NCBI GenBank assembly: GCA_902595795.1 | Contig: CACJRK010000006.1 | Span: 1 to 60,259 of the forward strand | Source: an uncultured Pelagibacteraceae bacterium | GTDB taxonomy: Bacteria > Pseudomonadota > Alphaproteobacteria > Pelagibacterales > Pelagibacteraceae | Reading direction: 5' to 3' | Length of the DNA: 60,259 nucleotides | Part shown: one piece after another, positions 45,956 to 53,453 of the stretch | Numbering within the stretch: position 1 is the first letter of the stretch | How the letters are laid out: every line of letters starts with the position of its first letter | Notes under the pieces: generated by a model | What the model was told of the DNA's origin: nothing | Database searches by the model: none | Seen by the model: only the letters and a program-made list of their open reading frames with translations | Position numbers and translations under genes: made by a program

Positions 45956-45986
45956 CAACTTTTATTAAACCTCCTTGTTTAAGTTG
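45956..45986 (-). promoter_or_regulatory. Hairpin presenting the Shine-Dalgarno of the Rieske oxygenase gene
   Basis: On the minus strand CAACUU-AAAC pairs with GUUU-(AAUAA bulge)-AAGUUG: arms 45981-45986 and 45956-45961, then 45977-45980 and 45967-45970. The AAGGAG core is the 6-nt loop (45971-45976). Linear spacing to the ATG is about 17 nt, longer than usual. It may regulate translation of the first gene of the operon. The structure is seen; the role is inferred. Confidence 0.5.
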
Positions 45987-46144
45987 GAATTAATTAAGCT
46001 AAATTTTACGATTCTCTTATTATGATTTGTTGAAATACAGTTTTACAATTTAAAATATAAACAAATTCTTTGAAAAAAAAATTTGCAGAAAATTTCATTA
46101 AAAAACACTATCCCTTTATAAATCTTATTTAAAGACAATTTGGC

Positions 46145-46161
46145 TTCAACTAATAGTTGAA
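46145..46161. promoter_or_regulatory. Perfect 7-3-7 inverted repeat in the divergent promoter region
   Basis: TTCAACTAATAGTTGAA lies in the 274-nt region between the Rieske oxygenase operon (minus strand) and the osmolyte-binding protein gene (plus strand), 66 nt upstream of the latter ATG. It could be an operator for a dimeric repressor or activator controlling one or both operons. Chance cannot be excluded in such AT-rich DNA. Confidence 0.4.
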
Positions 46162-46227
46162 AGTTATTTGCAATCTTTTGATTGTTATGTTCTATTAGTG
46201 CATCGAAAATTAACTGATGGAGATATA

Positions 46228-47238
46228 ATGAAAAAATTAAAAACAATACTATTTTCTGTGATTTTAGCATTTGGTATGACTTCCTTTGCTAATGCTTGTG
46301 GAAAATTAGTTATTGCAGAACAAAACTGGGCATCTGCCGAGTTAATGGCAAACGTTGATAAAATTATCCTAGAGGAAGGATATGGATGTGACGTAGAATT
46401 AGTGCCTGGTGCTACTATGCCTACATTTACATCAATGAATGATAAAGGAACTCCTGACATGAACCCTGAGCAATGGGCGAATGCAGTATACACTCCTTTA
46501 AAAAAAGCAGTAAGTGAAAAAAGATTAATTATTGCTAATAAAGCTCCAATTACAGGTCTTGGTGAAGGTTGGTGGTTAAATCCTGCAGCTTTAAAAAAAC
46601 ATCCAGAGCTTAAGGGAATGACAGCAATGCAAATCTTAGAACGTCCTGATTTATTTCCAGACAAAGAGGATCCATCAAAAGGAGCTTTCATGGGATGTCC
46701 AGCTGGTTGGGGATGTCAATTGGCTAATGCAAATTTATACAGAGCTTTTGATATGGAAAAAAAAGGTTGGAAATTAATTGATCCAGGTTCTGCTGCAGGT
46801 TTAGATGGTTCTATCGCTAAAGCTTCAGACTCTGGTGAGCCATGGTTTGGTTATTATTGGAATCCAACTTCAATGGTTGGTAAATATAATTTACAACCAG
46901 TTGACTTTGGTGTTCCTTTTGCAGGAAGAGATAACTGGGATAATTGTATTACACTTGCAGAGCAAGATTGTGCAAATCCAAAACCAACTGCATGGACAAA
47001 ATCTGAGGTTAACTCAATTGTAAGTGCTAACTTTGCAAAAACTGGTGGAAAAGATGTTCTTAGTTATGTTGAAAATAGAACTTACCCGGGTACAGTAATG
47101 AACGGAATGTTAGTTTACATGGCTGATAACCAAGCAAAAGGTTCAGATGCTGCCATTGAGTTTTTAATTAAGCATGAAGATATTTGGACTAAGTGGGTAT
47201 CTTCAGATGTTGCAAAAAAAATCAAAAAAAGTTTATAA
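46228..47238 (+). CDS. Glycine betaine-type ABC substrate-binding protein, second system
   Basis: The start at 46228 (MKKLKTI) is chosen because it gives a standard signal peptide (ending FANA|CGK) and follows GGAGAT; an upstream in-frame ATG lacks a Shine-Dalgarno sequence. The 336-residue protein has the OpuAC-type fold (LVIAEQNWASAELMANV, LVPGATMPTFTS). Trp-rich segments such as GEGWWLNPA and EPWFGYYWNPTSM could form the aromatic cage. Multiple Cys (CGK, YGCD, CPAGWGC, DNCITLAEQDC) suggest disulfides. The ligand may be betaine, TMAO, DMSP or another onium compound. Confidence 0.9.
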   Translation: MKKLKTILFSVILAFGMTSFANACGKLVIAEQNWASAELMANVDKIILEEGYGCDVELVPGATMPTFTSMNDKGTPDMNPEQWANAVYTPLKKAVSEKRLIIANKAPITGLGEGWWLNPAALKKHPELKGMTAMQILERPDLFPDKEDPSKGAFMGCPAGWGCQLANANLYRAFDMEKKGWKLIDPGSAAGLDGSIAKASDSGEPWFGYYWNPTSMVGKYNLQPVDFGVPFAGRDNWDNCITLAEQDCANPKPTAWTKSEVNSIVSANFAKTGGKDVLSYVENRTYPGTVMNGMLVYMADNQAKGSDAAIEFLIKHEDIWTKWVSSDVAKKIKKSL

Positions 47239-47250
47239 TTAACTTTTAAT

Positions 47251-47277
47251 TACGAGCCTATTTAATATAGGCTCGTA
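47251..47277 (+). terminator. Strong intercistronic stem-loop after the binding-protein gene
   Basis: A perfect 11-bp inverted repeat (arms 47251-47261 and 47267-47277, loop TTAAT) starts 12 nt after the binding-protein stop and 14 nt before the permease ATG. An A run, not a T run, follows on the plus strand, so it is more likely an RNA-stabilising or weak attenuating hairpin than a classical terminator. The other transporter has a very similar element in the same place. Confidence 0.75.
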
Positions 47278-47291
47278 AAAAAATTGTATTT

Positions 47292-48176
47292 ATGGAATTT
47301 TTTACTGAATTTCCAGAGATGGGAAGAAGATCCCAAATGGAGTTAAGAAAAGGTATAGACTTAGCTTTTAGAAATTTTTCAAGAGAATATGGTGATAATA
47401 TAGAAGCATTTTTTGATCCATTATTATTTTTTTTAGTATCATTAGAAAAACTATTATTATCCACACCATGGATAATGATTATTGCAATAATTTGTGGATT
47501 AGCTTGGTTGGGTTCAAAAAGTTGGAAATTAGTTACAGGTAGTGCAATTGCATTCTTGTTAATTGGCTATTTTGGAATGTGGGAAGATTGTATGGCAACA
47601 GTTGCTATTATTACAGTTTGTACAATTATCTGCATTGTTGTTGGAATTCCAATAGGAATTATCATGTCAAGATCTGCTAGAGCAGAAAAAACAATACTTC
47701 CTGTATTAGATATGATGCAAACAATTCCTAGTTTTGTTTATTTGATACCAATTTTGATGTTGTTAGGAATTGGGAAAGTCCCAGGATTAATTGCTGTTTG
47801 TGTTTATGCAGTTCCTCCAATTATCAGATTAACTAATCTAGGCATAAGAGAAGTGGACAAAGAAACTTTAGAGGCTAGTGAGGCTTTTGGAGCAACCACA
47901 ACTCAAAAATTAAAATCTGTTCAAATTCCACTTGCTTTACCAACTGTTTTTGCTGGAGTAAACCAAACTATAATGATGGCTTTAGCTATGGTAGTTATTG
48001 CCTCTATGATAGGCGTAAAAGGTCTCGGTGTACCAATATTAAGGGCTGTTTCTAACCAATATTTAGCTCTTGGTATGATGAATGGATTGGCAATAGTAGC
48101 TCTCGCAATTGTCTTTGATAGAGTCACTCAAGAATATGGAAGAAGAATTCAGAAGCATAGAGGTCAGATAAAATAG
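47292..48176 (+). CDS. Glycine betaine-type ABC permease, second system
   Basis: The 294-residue protein has about six or seven helices and a ProW-type EAA loop (KETLEASEAFGATTTQKLKSVQIPLALP). GMWEDCMATVAIITV and QTIPSFVYLIPILMLLGIG are typical ProW blocks. It belongs with the binding protein upstream, but no ATPase gene follows; a MetF-like gene comes next, 62 nt on. The partner ATPase must be elsewhere, possibly proV at 4.7-5.7 kb. Confidence 0.92.
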   Translation: MEFFTEFPEMGRRSQMELRKGIDLAFRNFSREYGDNIEAFFDPLLFFLVSLEKLLLSTPWIMIIAIICGLAWLGSKSWKLVTGSAIAFLLIGYFGMWEDCMATVAIITVCTIICIVVGIPIGIIMSRSARAEKTILPVLDMMQTIPSFVYLIPILMLLGIGKVPGLIAVCVYAVPPIIRLTNLGIREVDKETLEASEAFGATTTQKLKSVQIPLALPTVFAGVNQTIMMALAMVVIASMIGVKGLGVPILRAVSNQYLALGMMNGLAIVALAIVFDRVTQEYGRRIQKHRGQIK

Positions 48177-48238
48177 TTGATACTTTGCAGCATCGAATTT
48201 TCTAGACACATATTTTAAAATAAATAAAAATCTCCACT

Positions 48239-48967
48239 ATGAATTTTTCATTGGAAATAGGACCCAAAACAGAAGTTGATACGGTTCCAGCATTGTCTGA
48301 CATTTATATTACTATGCTACCTGGAGGTGATTATAGAGAAACTGCCGATAAAGCTGTGGAACTTGTAAAAAAAGGATTTAATCCAGTACCTCATTTTCCA
48401 GCTAGATCAATGCATGATGAAAAAGAACTTAAAGATTATGTTTCTAGATGCAAAGATGGAGGGGTAAAGCAAGCATTGATTATTGGAGGTGGAAGAGAGC
48501 CAACAGGTAAATTTGATAGCTCATTTCAACTTTTAGAGACAGGTTATTTTGAAAAAATGAAAATAGGAATTGCTGGACATCCAGAGGGGAGTCCTGATAT
48601 ATCCGACTCAGATTTAGAAAAAGCTATGATAGATAAAAAGCCTTACGCTGATTATATTGTAACACAGTGGTTACTAGATCCTCAGCCTATTGTAGATTTT
48701 ATTTCTAAACAAAGCGTACCAGTGCATGTGGGAATTACTGGGCCATTAAAAATATCTAGCTTAATTAAATTTGCTAATATTGTTGGGGCAAAAAATTCCT
48801 TAAACTTTCTTAAATCTAATTTTACTAAGGCATTAGATTTATTGAAACCTAAAGACCCTAATGATTTAATTGGGAAAGTTAAATCGCATACTGATAACTT
48901 CCACATTTATACATTCGGCGGCTTGAAGGAAACTAACAAGTGGTTGAAGGAGAATAGTTATGTCTAA
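48239..48967 (+). CDS. MetF-like methylenetetrahydrofolate reductase-family protein
   Basis: The 242-residue protein has a TIM-barrel pattern of the MTHFR family: MNFSLEIGPKTE, FNPVPHFPARSM (barrel His), QALIIGGGREPTG, and GIAGHPEGSPDI. It is shorter than classical MetF (~290 residues). It overlaps the DmdA-like gene by 8 nt, so it probably processes the methyl- or methylene-tetrahydrofolate made by that enzyme. Confidence 0.85.
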   Translation: MNFSLEIGPKTEVDTVPALSDIYITMLPGGDYRETADKAVELVKKGFNPVPHFPARSMHDEKELKDYVSRCKDGGVKQALIIGGGREPTGKFDSSFQLLETGYFEKMKIGIAGHPEGSPDISDSDLEKAMIDKKPYADYIVTQWLLDPQPIVDFISKQSVPVHVGITGPLKISSLIKFANIVGAKNSLNFLKSNFTKALDLLKPKDPNDLIGKVKSHTDNFHIYTFGGLKETNKWLKENSYV

Positions 48968-50318
48968 AGAATTTGACTATACTAAAGTACAACATGTTAC
49001 TTCTGTTGATCAGTCTGATAGAGAAGTACCATACAATTTAAGACAGAGTGGGCCAACTAAAGTTGAATTATTAATTTCAACAAGGGTAAGAAAATCACCT
49101 TATTGGCATTTATCAATGCAGGCAGGTTGTTGGAGAGCAACTGTATACAATCGAATTTATCATCCACGAGGGTATGTAAAACCTGAAGATGGTGGAGCAA
49201 TGGTTGAGTACGATGCTATCGTAAACCATGTAACAATGTGGAACGTGGCTGTTGAAAGACAAATAAGAGTTAAAGGTCCGGATGCAGAAAAGTTTACAGA
49301 TTATGTAATCACAAGAGATGCAAAAAAAATTTCTCCTATGAGGGCAAGATATGTAATCTTGTGTAATGCTTATGGAGGAGTTTTAAATGATCCAATTCTT
49401 TTAAGAATTTCAGAAGATGAATTTTGGTTTTCGTTATCAGACTCTGATATTGGAATGTATTTACAAGGTGTAAATGCAGATGGACGATTTAATTGTACAA
49501 TTGAAGAAATTGATGCATGTCCAGTACAAATTCAAGGTCCTAAATCAAAAGCTTTAATGAAAGACCTTTGTGGAGATCAAGTTGACTTTGATAATATGCC
49601 TTTCTATGGATTAGCAGAAGCAACAATTGGTGGAAGAAGTTGTGTAATTTCTCAATCTGGTTTTTCAGGAGAGGCTGGTTATGAGATATACTTAAGAAAT
49701 GCAACTTTATATGCTGAAGATATGTGGAATGCAGTATTAGATGCAGGAAAAAAACATAACTTGATGGTTATTGCGCCTGCGCACCATAGAAGAATACAAG
49801 CAGGTATTCTTTCTTGGGGACAAGACATGGATCAACAACATAATCCTTTCCAATGTAATTTAGGTTATCAAGTTTCATTATCCGGTAAAGGTGAATGGAA
49901 TAAAAAAGCTGATTATGTTGGTAAAGCTGCTTTAGAGAAAATGGGAGCAGATATAAAAGCTGGAAAAAAACCTTATAAACTTCAATTAGTTGGAATGGAA
50001 TTGGGTGGTAAACCTATTGATGATTATGCACCTGACTTTTGGTTGGTATCACCAGAAAAGGGTGGAGATCCAGTTGGATTTATTACCTCACCATGGTGGC
50101 ATCCAGAAAAGAAAACAAACATTGCTATGGGATATGTTCCGTTTGACGGAACTTTAAACCCTAATGGATTTCCAAAAGGTAAAGTTGGAACTAAGTTTAA
50201 AGTTCATCTTCCAGAAAAATACTCAGACACCGCAGGAACACCTGTAGATGCTGTAGTTGTGGATATTCCATTCAAAGAGTCTTTCAACGCAAATACTAGA
50301 GAAGTTGTAAAAGGCTAA
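48960..50318 (+). CDS. DmdA-like folate-dependent demethylase (GcvT superfamily)
   Basis: The 452-residue protein has a GcvT fold with MWNVAVERQIRVKGPDAEKF, GGVLNDPILLRI, SDSDIGMYLQG and SQSGFSGEAGYEIYL, the closest pattern being DMSP demethylase DmdA. It is longer than DmdA (~369 residues), with about 40 extra N-terminal and 40-50 C-terminal residues, and the DmdA block ending in YGNDM reads HRRIQAGILSWGQDMD here. It may demethylate DMSP, betaine or another onium substrate to tetrahydrofolate. The substrate is unproven. Confidence 0.82.
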   Translation: MSKEFDYTKVQHVTSVDQSDREVPYNLRQSGPTKVELLISTRVRKSPYWHLSMQAGCWRATVYNRIYHPRGYVKPEDGGAMVEYDAIVNHVTMWNVAVERQIRVKGPDAEKFTDYVITRDAKKISPMRARYVILCNAYGGVLNDPILLRISEDEFWFSLSDSDIGMYLQGVNADGRFNCTIEEIDACPVQIQGPKSKALMKDLCGDQVDFDNMPFYGLAEATIGGRSCVISQSGFSGEAGYEIYLRNATLYAEDMWNAVLDAGKKHNLMVIAPAHHRRIQAGILSWGQDMDQQHNPFQCNLGYQVSLSGKGEWNKKADYVGKAALEKMGADIKAGKKPYKLQLVGMELGGKPIDDYAPDFWLVSPEKGGDPVGFITSPWWHPEKKTNIAMGYVPFDGTLNPNGFPKGKVGTKFKVHLPEKYSDTAGTPVDAVVVDIPFKESFNANTREVVKG

Positions 50319-50326
50319 AATTTACT

Positions 50327-50354
50327 AAGGGGGAGCCAATTTCAGCTCCCCTTT
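50327..50354 (+). terminator. Rho-independent terminator after the DmdA-like gene
   Basis: Arms 50327-50336 and 50345-50354 form a 10-bp stem (seven Watson-Crick pairs GGGGAGC/GCTCCCC extended by one G-U and two A-T), with an 8-nt loop and a TTTT tail overlapping the right arm. It starts 9 nt after the stop and is the clearest terminator in the window. It ends the transporter-metF-dmdA transcript. Confidence 0.85.
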
Positions 50355-50363
50355 TCAATTCTA

Positions 50364-50474
50364 ATGACCAAAAGTTTTCTAATAGCAGTTTGCATTATCA
50401 TTGCTATTGCTTTAATAATATTTCCATTAATTGTTTCTTATAAGGCTCAAAAAAATAAAAATAAAAAAAATTAA
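50364..50474 (+). CDS. 36-residue membrane peptide
   Basis: ATG at 50364 opens a 36-codon frame ending with TAA at 50472-50474. It is one membrane helix (AVCIIIAIALIIFPLIVSY) with a strongly basic tail (KAQKNKNKKN). The stop overlaps the YIP1 gene start by 1 nt (TAATG), the coupling style used throughout this window. There is no clear Shine-Dalgarno sequence and it directly follows the terminator. It is plausible but short. Confidence 0.5.
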   Translation: MTKSFLIAVCIIIAIALIIFPLIVSYKAQKNKNKKN

Positions 50475-51019
50475 TGTTTGCTGAATTTTTAAATATAATT
50501 TTTAAGTCAATAAAATTAGATAAAACTCTTTATTCAGATAATAAAAATTTTGGAGAAGCATCAATATACTTTGCTGGAATAATAATGATCCTAGATGGTA
50601 TTGCTGGAGCAGTAGCTGCAAATACTATTATTAAAACAGCTGTAGCAATGTCAGGCCTAACTGCAATAGTTACTTGGCTTATATGGGCAATTTTTATTTT
50701 TGTAATTGGAGTTAAATTATTTCCCGATAAGCAAACCAAAGTTTCTTTCAAAAAAGTATTAACAGCTGTTGGTTTTGCACATGCTCCTGGTTTATTAAGA
50801 TTTTTCGCTGTCACACCAGATTTAATGATACCAATAATTTTTCTTACCCAGTTTTGGATTTTTGCAGGTTTAATAATTTCAACAAAACAAATATTAAGTT
50901 TAAAATCTAATTTTAAATCTTTTGGAATTGTACTTTTATCATTTTTAATTATTGCATTTTTATCTATCTCATTTGTGATGAGTAAAATGAATATGCTCCC
51001 AGTTAGTCAAATTAGTTAA
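50474..51019 (+). CDS. YIP1-family membrane protein
   Basis: The 181-residue protein has five hydrophobic helices with the Yip1 pattern: IIMILDGIAGAVAAN, TAIVTWLIWAIFIFVIGVKLFP, VLTAVGFAHAPGLLRFFA, and QFWIFAGLIISTKQIL. Bacterial members have unknown function. It is TAATG-coupled to the 36-residue peptide upstream and convergent, overlapping by 4 nt, with the small zinc-ribbon gene. Confidence 0.8.
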   Translation: MFAEFLNIIFKSIKLDKTLYSDNKNFGEASIYFAGIIMILDGIAGAVAANTIIKTAVAMSGLTAIVTWLIWAIFIFVIGVKLFPDKQTKVSFKKVLTAVGFAHAPGLLRFFAVTPDLMIPIIFLTQFWIFAGLIISTKQILSLKSNFKSFGIVLLSFLIIAFLSISFVMSKMNMLPVSQIS

Positions 51020-51183
51020 ATTGGAAAAATAGTCTTAGATACTCTACAAGATTTACATAATTTAAATCCAGTAAGAATTAAATTTTGAGTAACACTCTCG
51101 TCCTCTTCTTTGCATTCATCGCAAATATTATTTAATTCTTCAGTATCTATCTTAAGATTTTTATCGTCAATTTTATCAATCAT
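51016..51183 (-). CDS. Small zinc-ribbon protein (55 aa)
   Basis: ATG at 51183 (minus strand) overlaps the DUF3726 stop by 8 nt. The 55-residue frame has two CxxC pairs, NNICDECKEE and FKLCKSCRVSK, about 18 residues apart, as in rubredoxin- or zinc-ribbon-type proteins. The C-terminus TIFPI ends at TAA 51016-51018. It is the last gene of the DUF3726 operon. The motif spacing and coupling make it convincing despite its size; the role is unknown. Confidence 0.7.
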   Translation of the reverse strand: MIDKIDDKNLKIDTEELNNICDECKEEDESVTQNLILTGFKLCKSCRVSKTIFPI

Positions 51184-51787
51184 TATCAGTTAAACCAGCA
51201 CCTGCCGCACCTTCTTTTAAACTGTCACTCTCTTCAACAAAAGTTTCTTCAGATAACTTGTATAAATTATTCCATTCATCATCTGTAAAGTTGTCTTCAT
51301 TTTCAAGTAGATTGACCTCAATTGTATTCGCTATCTTCGGAAATTCTTGATCAATAAAATTTGAACTAATATTTACATTTAAGTTTAATAAAATTTTTTT
51401 TTCATCTATTTTTAAATAGATTTTCTTTCCAATTATTTCTGATGAACGACTTATGAAAGAGATAAAAATTATTGGATAAGCAACATTTTTGAATTCAATT
51501 TTTTTTAAATTTTCTAAAATATTTATTTGATCTAAAAAACTAACACCTAAAGTAATTGGACAGCAAGGATTGTTTGAGGAAGAATTATTTTCATTAATTA
51601 AATTTAAATTTTCAAATTTTCTTTTATTTTTTTCATTAAAATATTCATTAAGATGCTTAATACCTGGTAAACTAAATAACTCTAATAACCTTATACTTTT
51701 CCCTGTTTCCTCAGAAACACCCCAAGAATATCCTGCTGCTTTTGAAGCTCTTTTTACGGTAGTTTCAATTTCACTCAATGATTTCAT
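51176..51787 (-). CDS. DUF3726 family protein
   Basis: The 203-residue protein has the DUF3726 pattern: SLSEIETTVKRASKAAGYSWGVSEETGK at the N-terminus (residues ~3-30), then a CCPITLGVSFLD block and a C-terminal acidic helix with LYKLSEETFVEESDSLKEGAAGAGLTDND. The function is unknown. It abuts the 553-residue gene upstream by 2 nt and overlaps the small zinc-ribbon gene downstream. Confidence 0.78.
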   Translation of the reverse strand: MKSLSEIETTVKRASKAAGYSWGVSEETGKSIRLLELFSLPGIKHLNEYFNEKNKRKFENLNLINENNSSSNNPCCPITLGVSFLDQINILENLKKIEFKNVAYPIIFISFISRSSEIIGKKIYLKIDEKKILLNLNVNISSNFIDQEFPKIANTIEVNLLENEDNFTDDEWNNLYKLSEETFVEESDSLKEGAAGAGLTDND

Positions 51788-51789
51788 TA

Positions 51790-53451
51790 TTAAATATTAA
51801 TTTTATATACCCATTGCTCGTCATAACTTTTTAGCTCATTTGGAAGTGGAGCTCCTTGGAACATACAAATCCTTAACCATTTGTCAGATCTTGGATCAAA
51901 TTTTAATGCCCCAAAAAAAGATAATTTTAGTCTCAACATATCAATTGGCATTAAATCTTTACCAATTATATTATCTTGTATTTCTGAATAAGGAAATTTT
52001 TCTACGATGAACGCTCTCCTTACAACATGTCTTAACTCAGAATTTAATGTTAAAAACTCAGCAATAGTTAAACTATTTTTTGAGACTAATAATTTGTCAT
52101 AAAGTTTTTTTATATCTCTCGCAATTGCTAAAGGCTGTTCTAATTCTGATCCATGCTCTTCAAAACGATCCGCCAATCTAGGTTCTTCTTTATTTTTTGA
52201 AATAAACCAAAAGTTTTTATTATTTTCTTTTTCTTCAAAATTAATTTCTAAAATATTAGGATACTTTGCTTCAATAATATTCCGCAATTCTTCAACTTTT
52301 CTATGCGCTGGAATATTAAAATATTTTTCTTCATCTGAACTCATTTGTTTTACCAAAGGATTTACAATATTGTTATAGGGTTCCATCATTATTGATACAA
52401 TGTATTCAATACATTCCTCACAAGTATTATCCTCTAACCATTGATATATTTTGTTAAAAGGATATTCGCTCTCAAAATTAAAATCTTTATTTATAAAGTT
52501 TAAAAATTTTTCAACATCCTTTAATAATGAAGAAATTTTTTTTTGTTGATATTCGCTATCAGTATTCCAGCTTGTAATATTTATTAATGATTTTTTTACA
52601 CAATCTATAAATAAATCACCATCTTGACTTTCTACATTTTTGATTTCTCTAATTTTTTTAAGTGCCTTTTCTCTACTTAAAATCCAATTATTTAATAGAG
52701 TTGGGTGATTGACTATAAATGGAGCCATACCCAAGCCTGTAGAATTACCAATTCCCAAGTTTTTACAAATATTATCATCTAGCTTAACAGCTTTTTTTGG
52801 ATTTTTATGATAAGCAACATGATTAACTTGATCAAAAGTAAATTGTCTTACCAAATAAACCAACATCATTTCTAATCTAAATGGACCGTTAATTTCTTCA
52901 CGATTTTTAATTCTAAATCGATCTGCAAGGCCAAATTTACCTGAGCCATATACTGCCGTAGTTCTATATAAATAACCTACTTTTGATAATAAGTTTAAAT
53001 CTGGCTGCTGACCTTTGCTCAAACTTTCAACTACGTGATTATAAATTCTTACTGATTTGTTTGCTCTCGATAAAGTTAATTCTTTATAAGAAAGTCTACC
53101 AACTTCTTGTTTTGGAACTTCATTTTTTAATCTTTCAATATCTTTTTTTGCAGGAACCCCATCATGTAGTGTAAAAGCTGCATCCCATTTTGTAGCAATA
53201 ACTCTATCTGATCTTTCTTCATCTTTGATTTCATTTGCAAAGCAAACTAAAGAATAAACTCTTTTATTTTTTTTAAATGAATAAACGGCTTCTCCAAAAC
53301 CATTTTCATTTAAATTAAATAAATCTCTTTTATATTCCCACTCTTTAAATTCGTTAAGGAAACTTCTTAAAAAAGATAATTTTGATTGATGAAAAGATCC
53401 TAGCCTTGATAATTTCATTATCTTATTTGGGTCTCTTAATTCAACTTTCAT
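51790..53451 (-). CDS. Uncharacterised 553-residue protein
   Basis: It is a large soluble protein with no signal peptide or membrane segment. Distinct blocks are LYRTTAVYGSGKFGLADRFRI near residue 160 and RLEMMLVYLVRQFTFDQVNHVAYH, then GIGNSTGLGMAPFIVNHPTLLNNWI, EDNTCEECIEYI, and the C-terminal LRLKLSFFGALKFDPRSDKWLRICMFQGAPLP. I recognise no domain. The SGKFG and GNSTGLGMAP segments suggest a ligand-binding enzyme. It is flanked by an M19 dipeptidase and DUF3726, an arrangement that suggests one pathway. Confidence 0.75.
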   Translation of the reverse strand: MKVELRDPNKIMKLSRLGSFHQSKLSFLRSFLNEFKEWEYKRDLFNLNENGFGEAVYSFKKNKRVYSLVCFANEIKDEERSDRVIATKWDAAFTLHDGVPAKKDIERLKNEVPKQEVGRLSYKELTLSRANKSVRIYNHVVESLSKGQQPDLNLLSKVGYLYRTTAVYGSGKFGLADRFRIKNREEINGPFRLEMMLVYLVRQFTFDQVNHVAYHKNPKKAVKLDDNICKNLGIGNSTGLGMAPFIVNHPTLLNNWILSREKALKKIREIKNVESQDGDLFIDCVKKSLINITSWNTDSEYQQKKISSLLKDVEKFLNFINKDFNFESEYPFNKIYQWLEDNTCEECIEYIVSIMMEPYNNIVNPLVKQMSSDEEKYFNIPAHRKVEELRNIIEAKYPNILEINFEEKENNKNFWFISKNKEEPRLADRFEEHGSELEQPLAIARDIKKLYDKLLVSKNSLTIAEFLTLNSELRHVVRRAFIVEKFPYSEIQDNIIGKDLMPIDMLRLKLSFFGALKFDPRSDKWLRICMFQGAPLPNELKSYDEQWVYKINI

Positions 53452-53453
53452 AA

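Noticed and set aside
46185-46691. 168-codon minus-strand ORF antisense to the second binding protein
   Set aside because: The plus strand encodes a clear family protein; the antisense product is low-complexity Ser/Pro/Ile without a motif.
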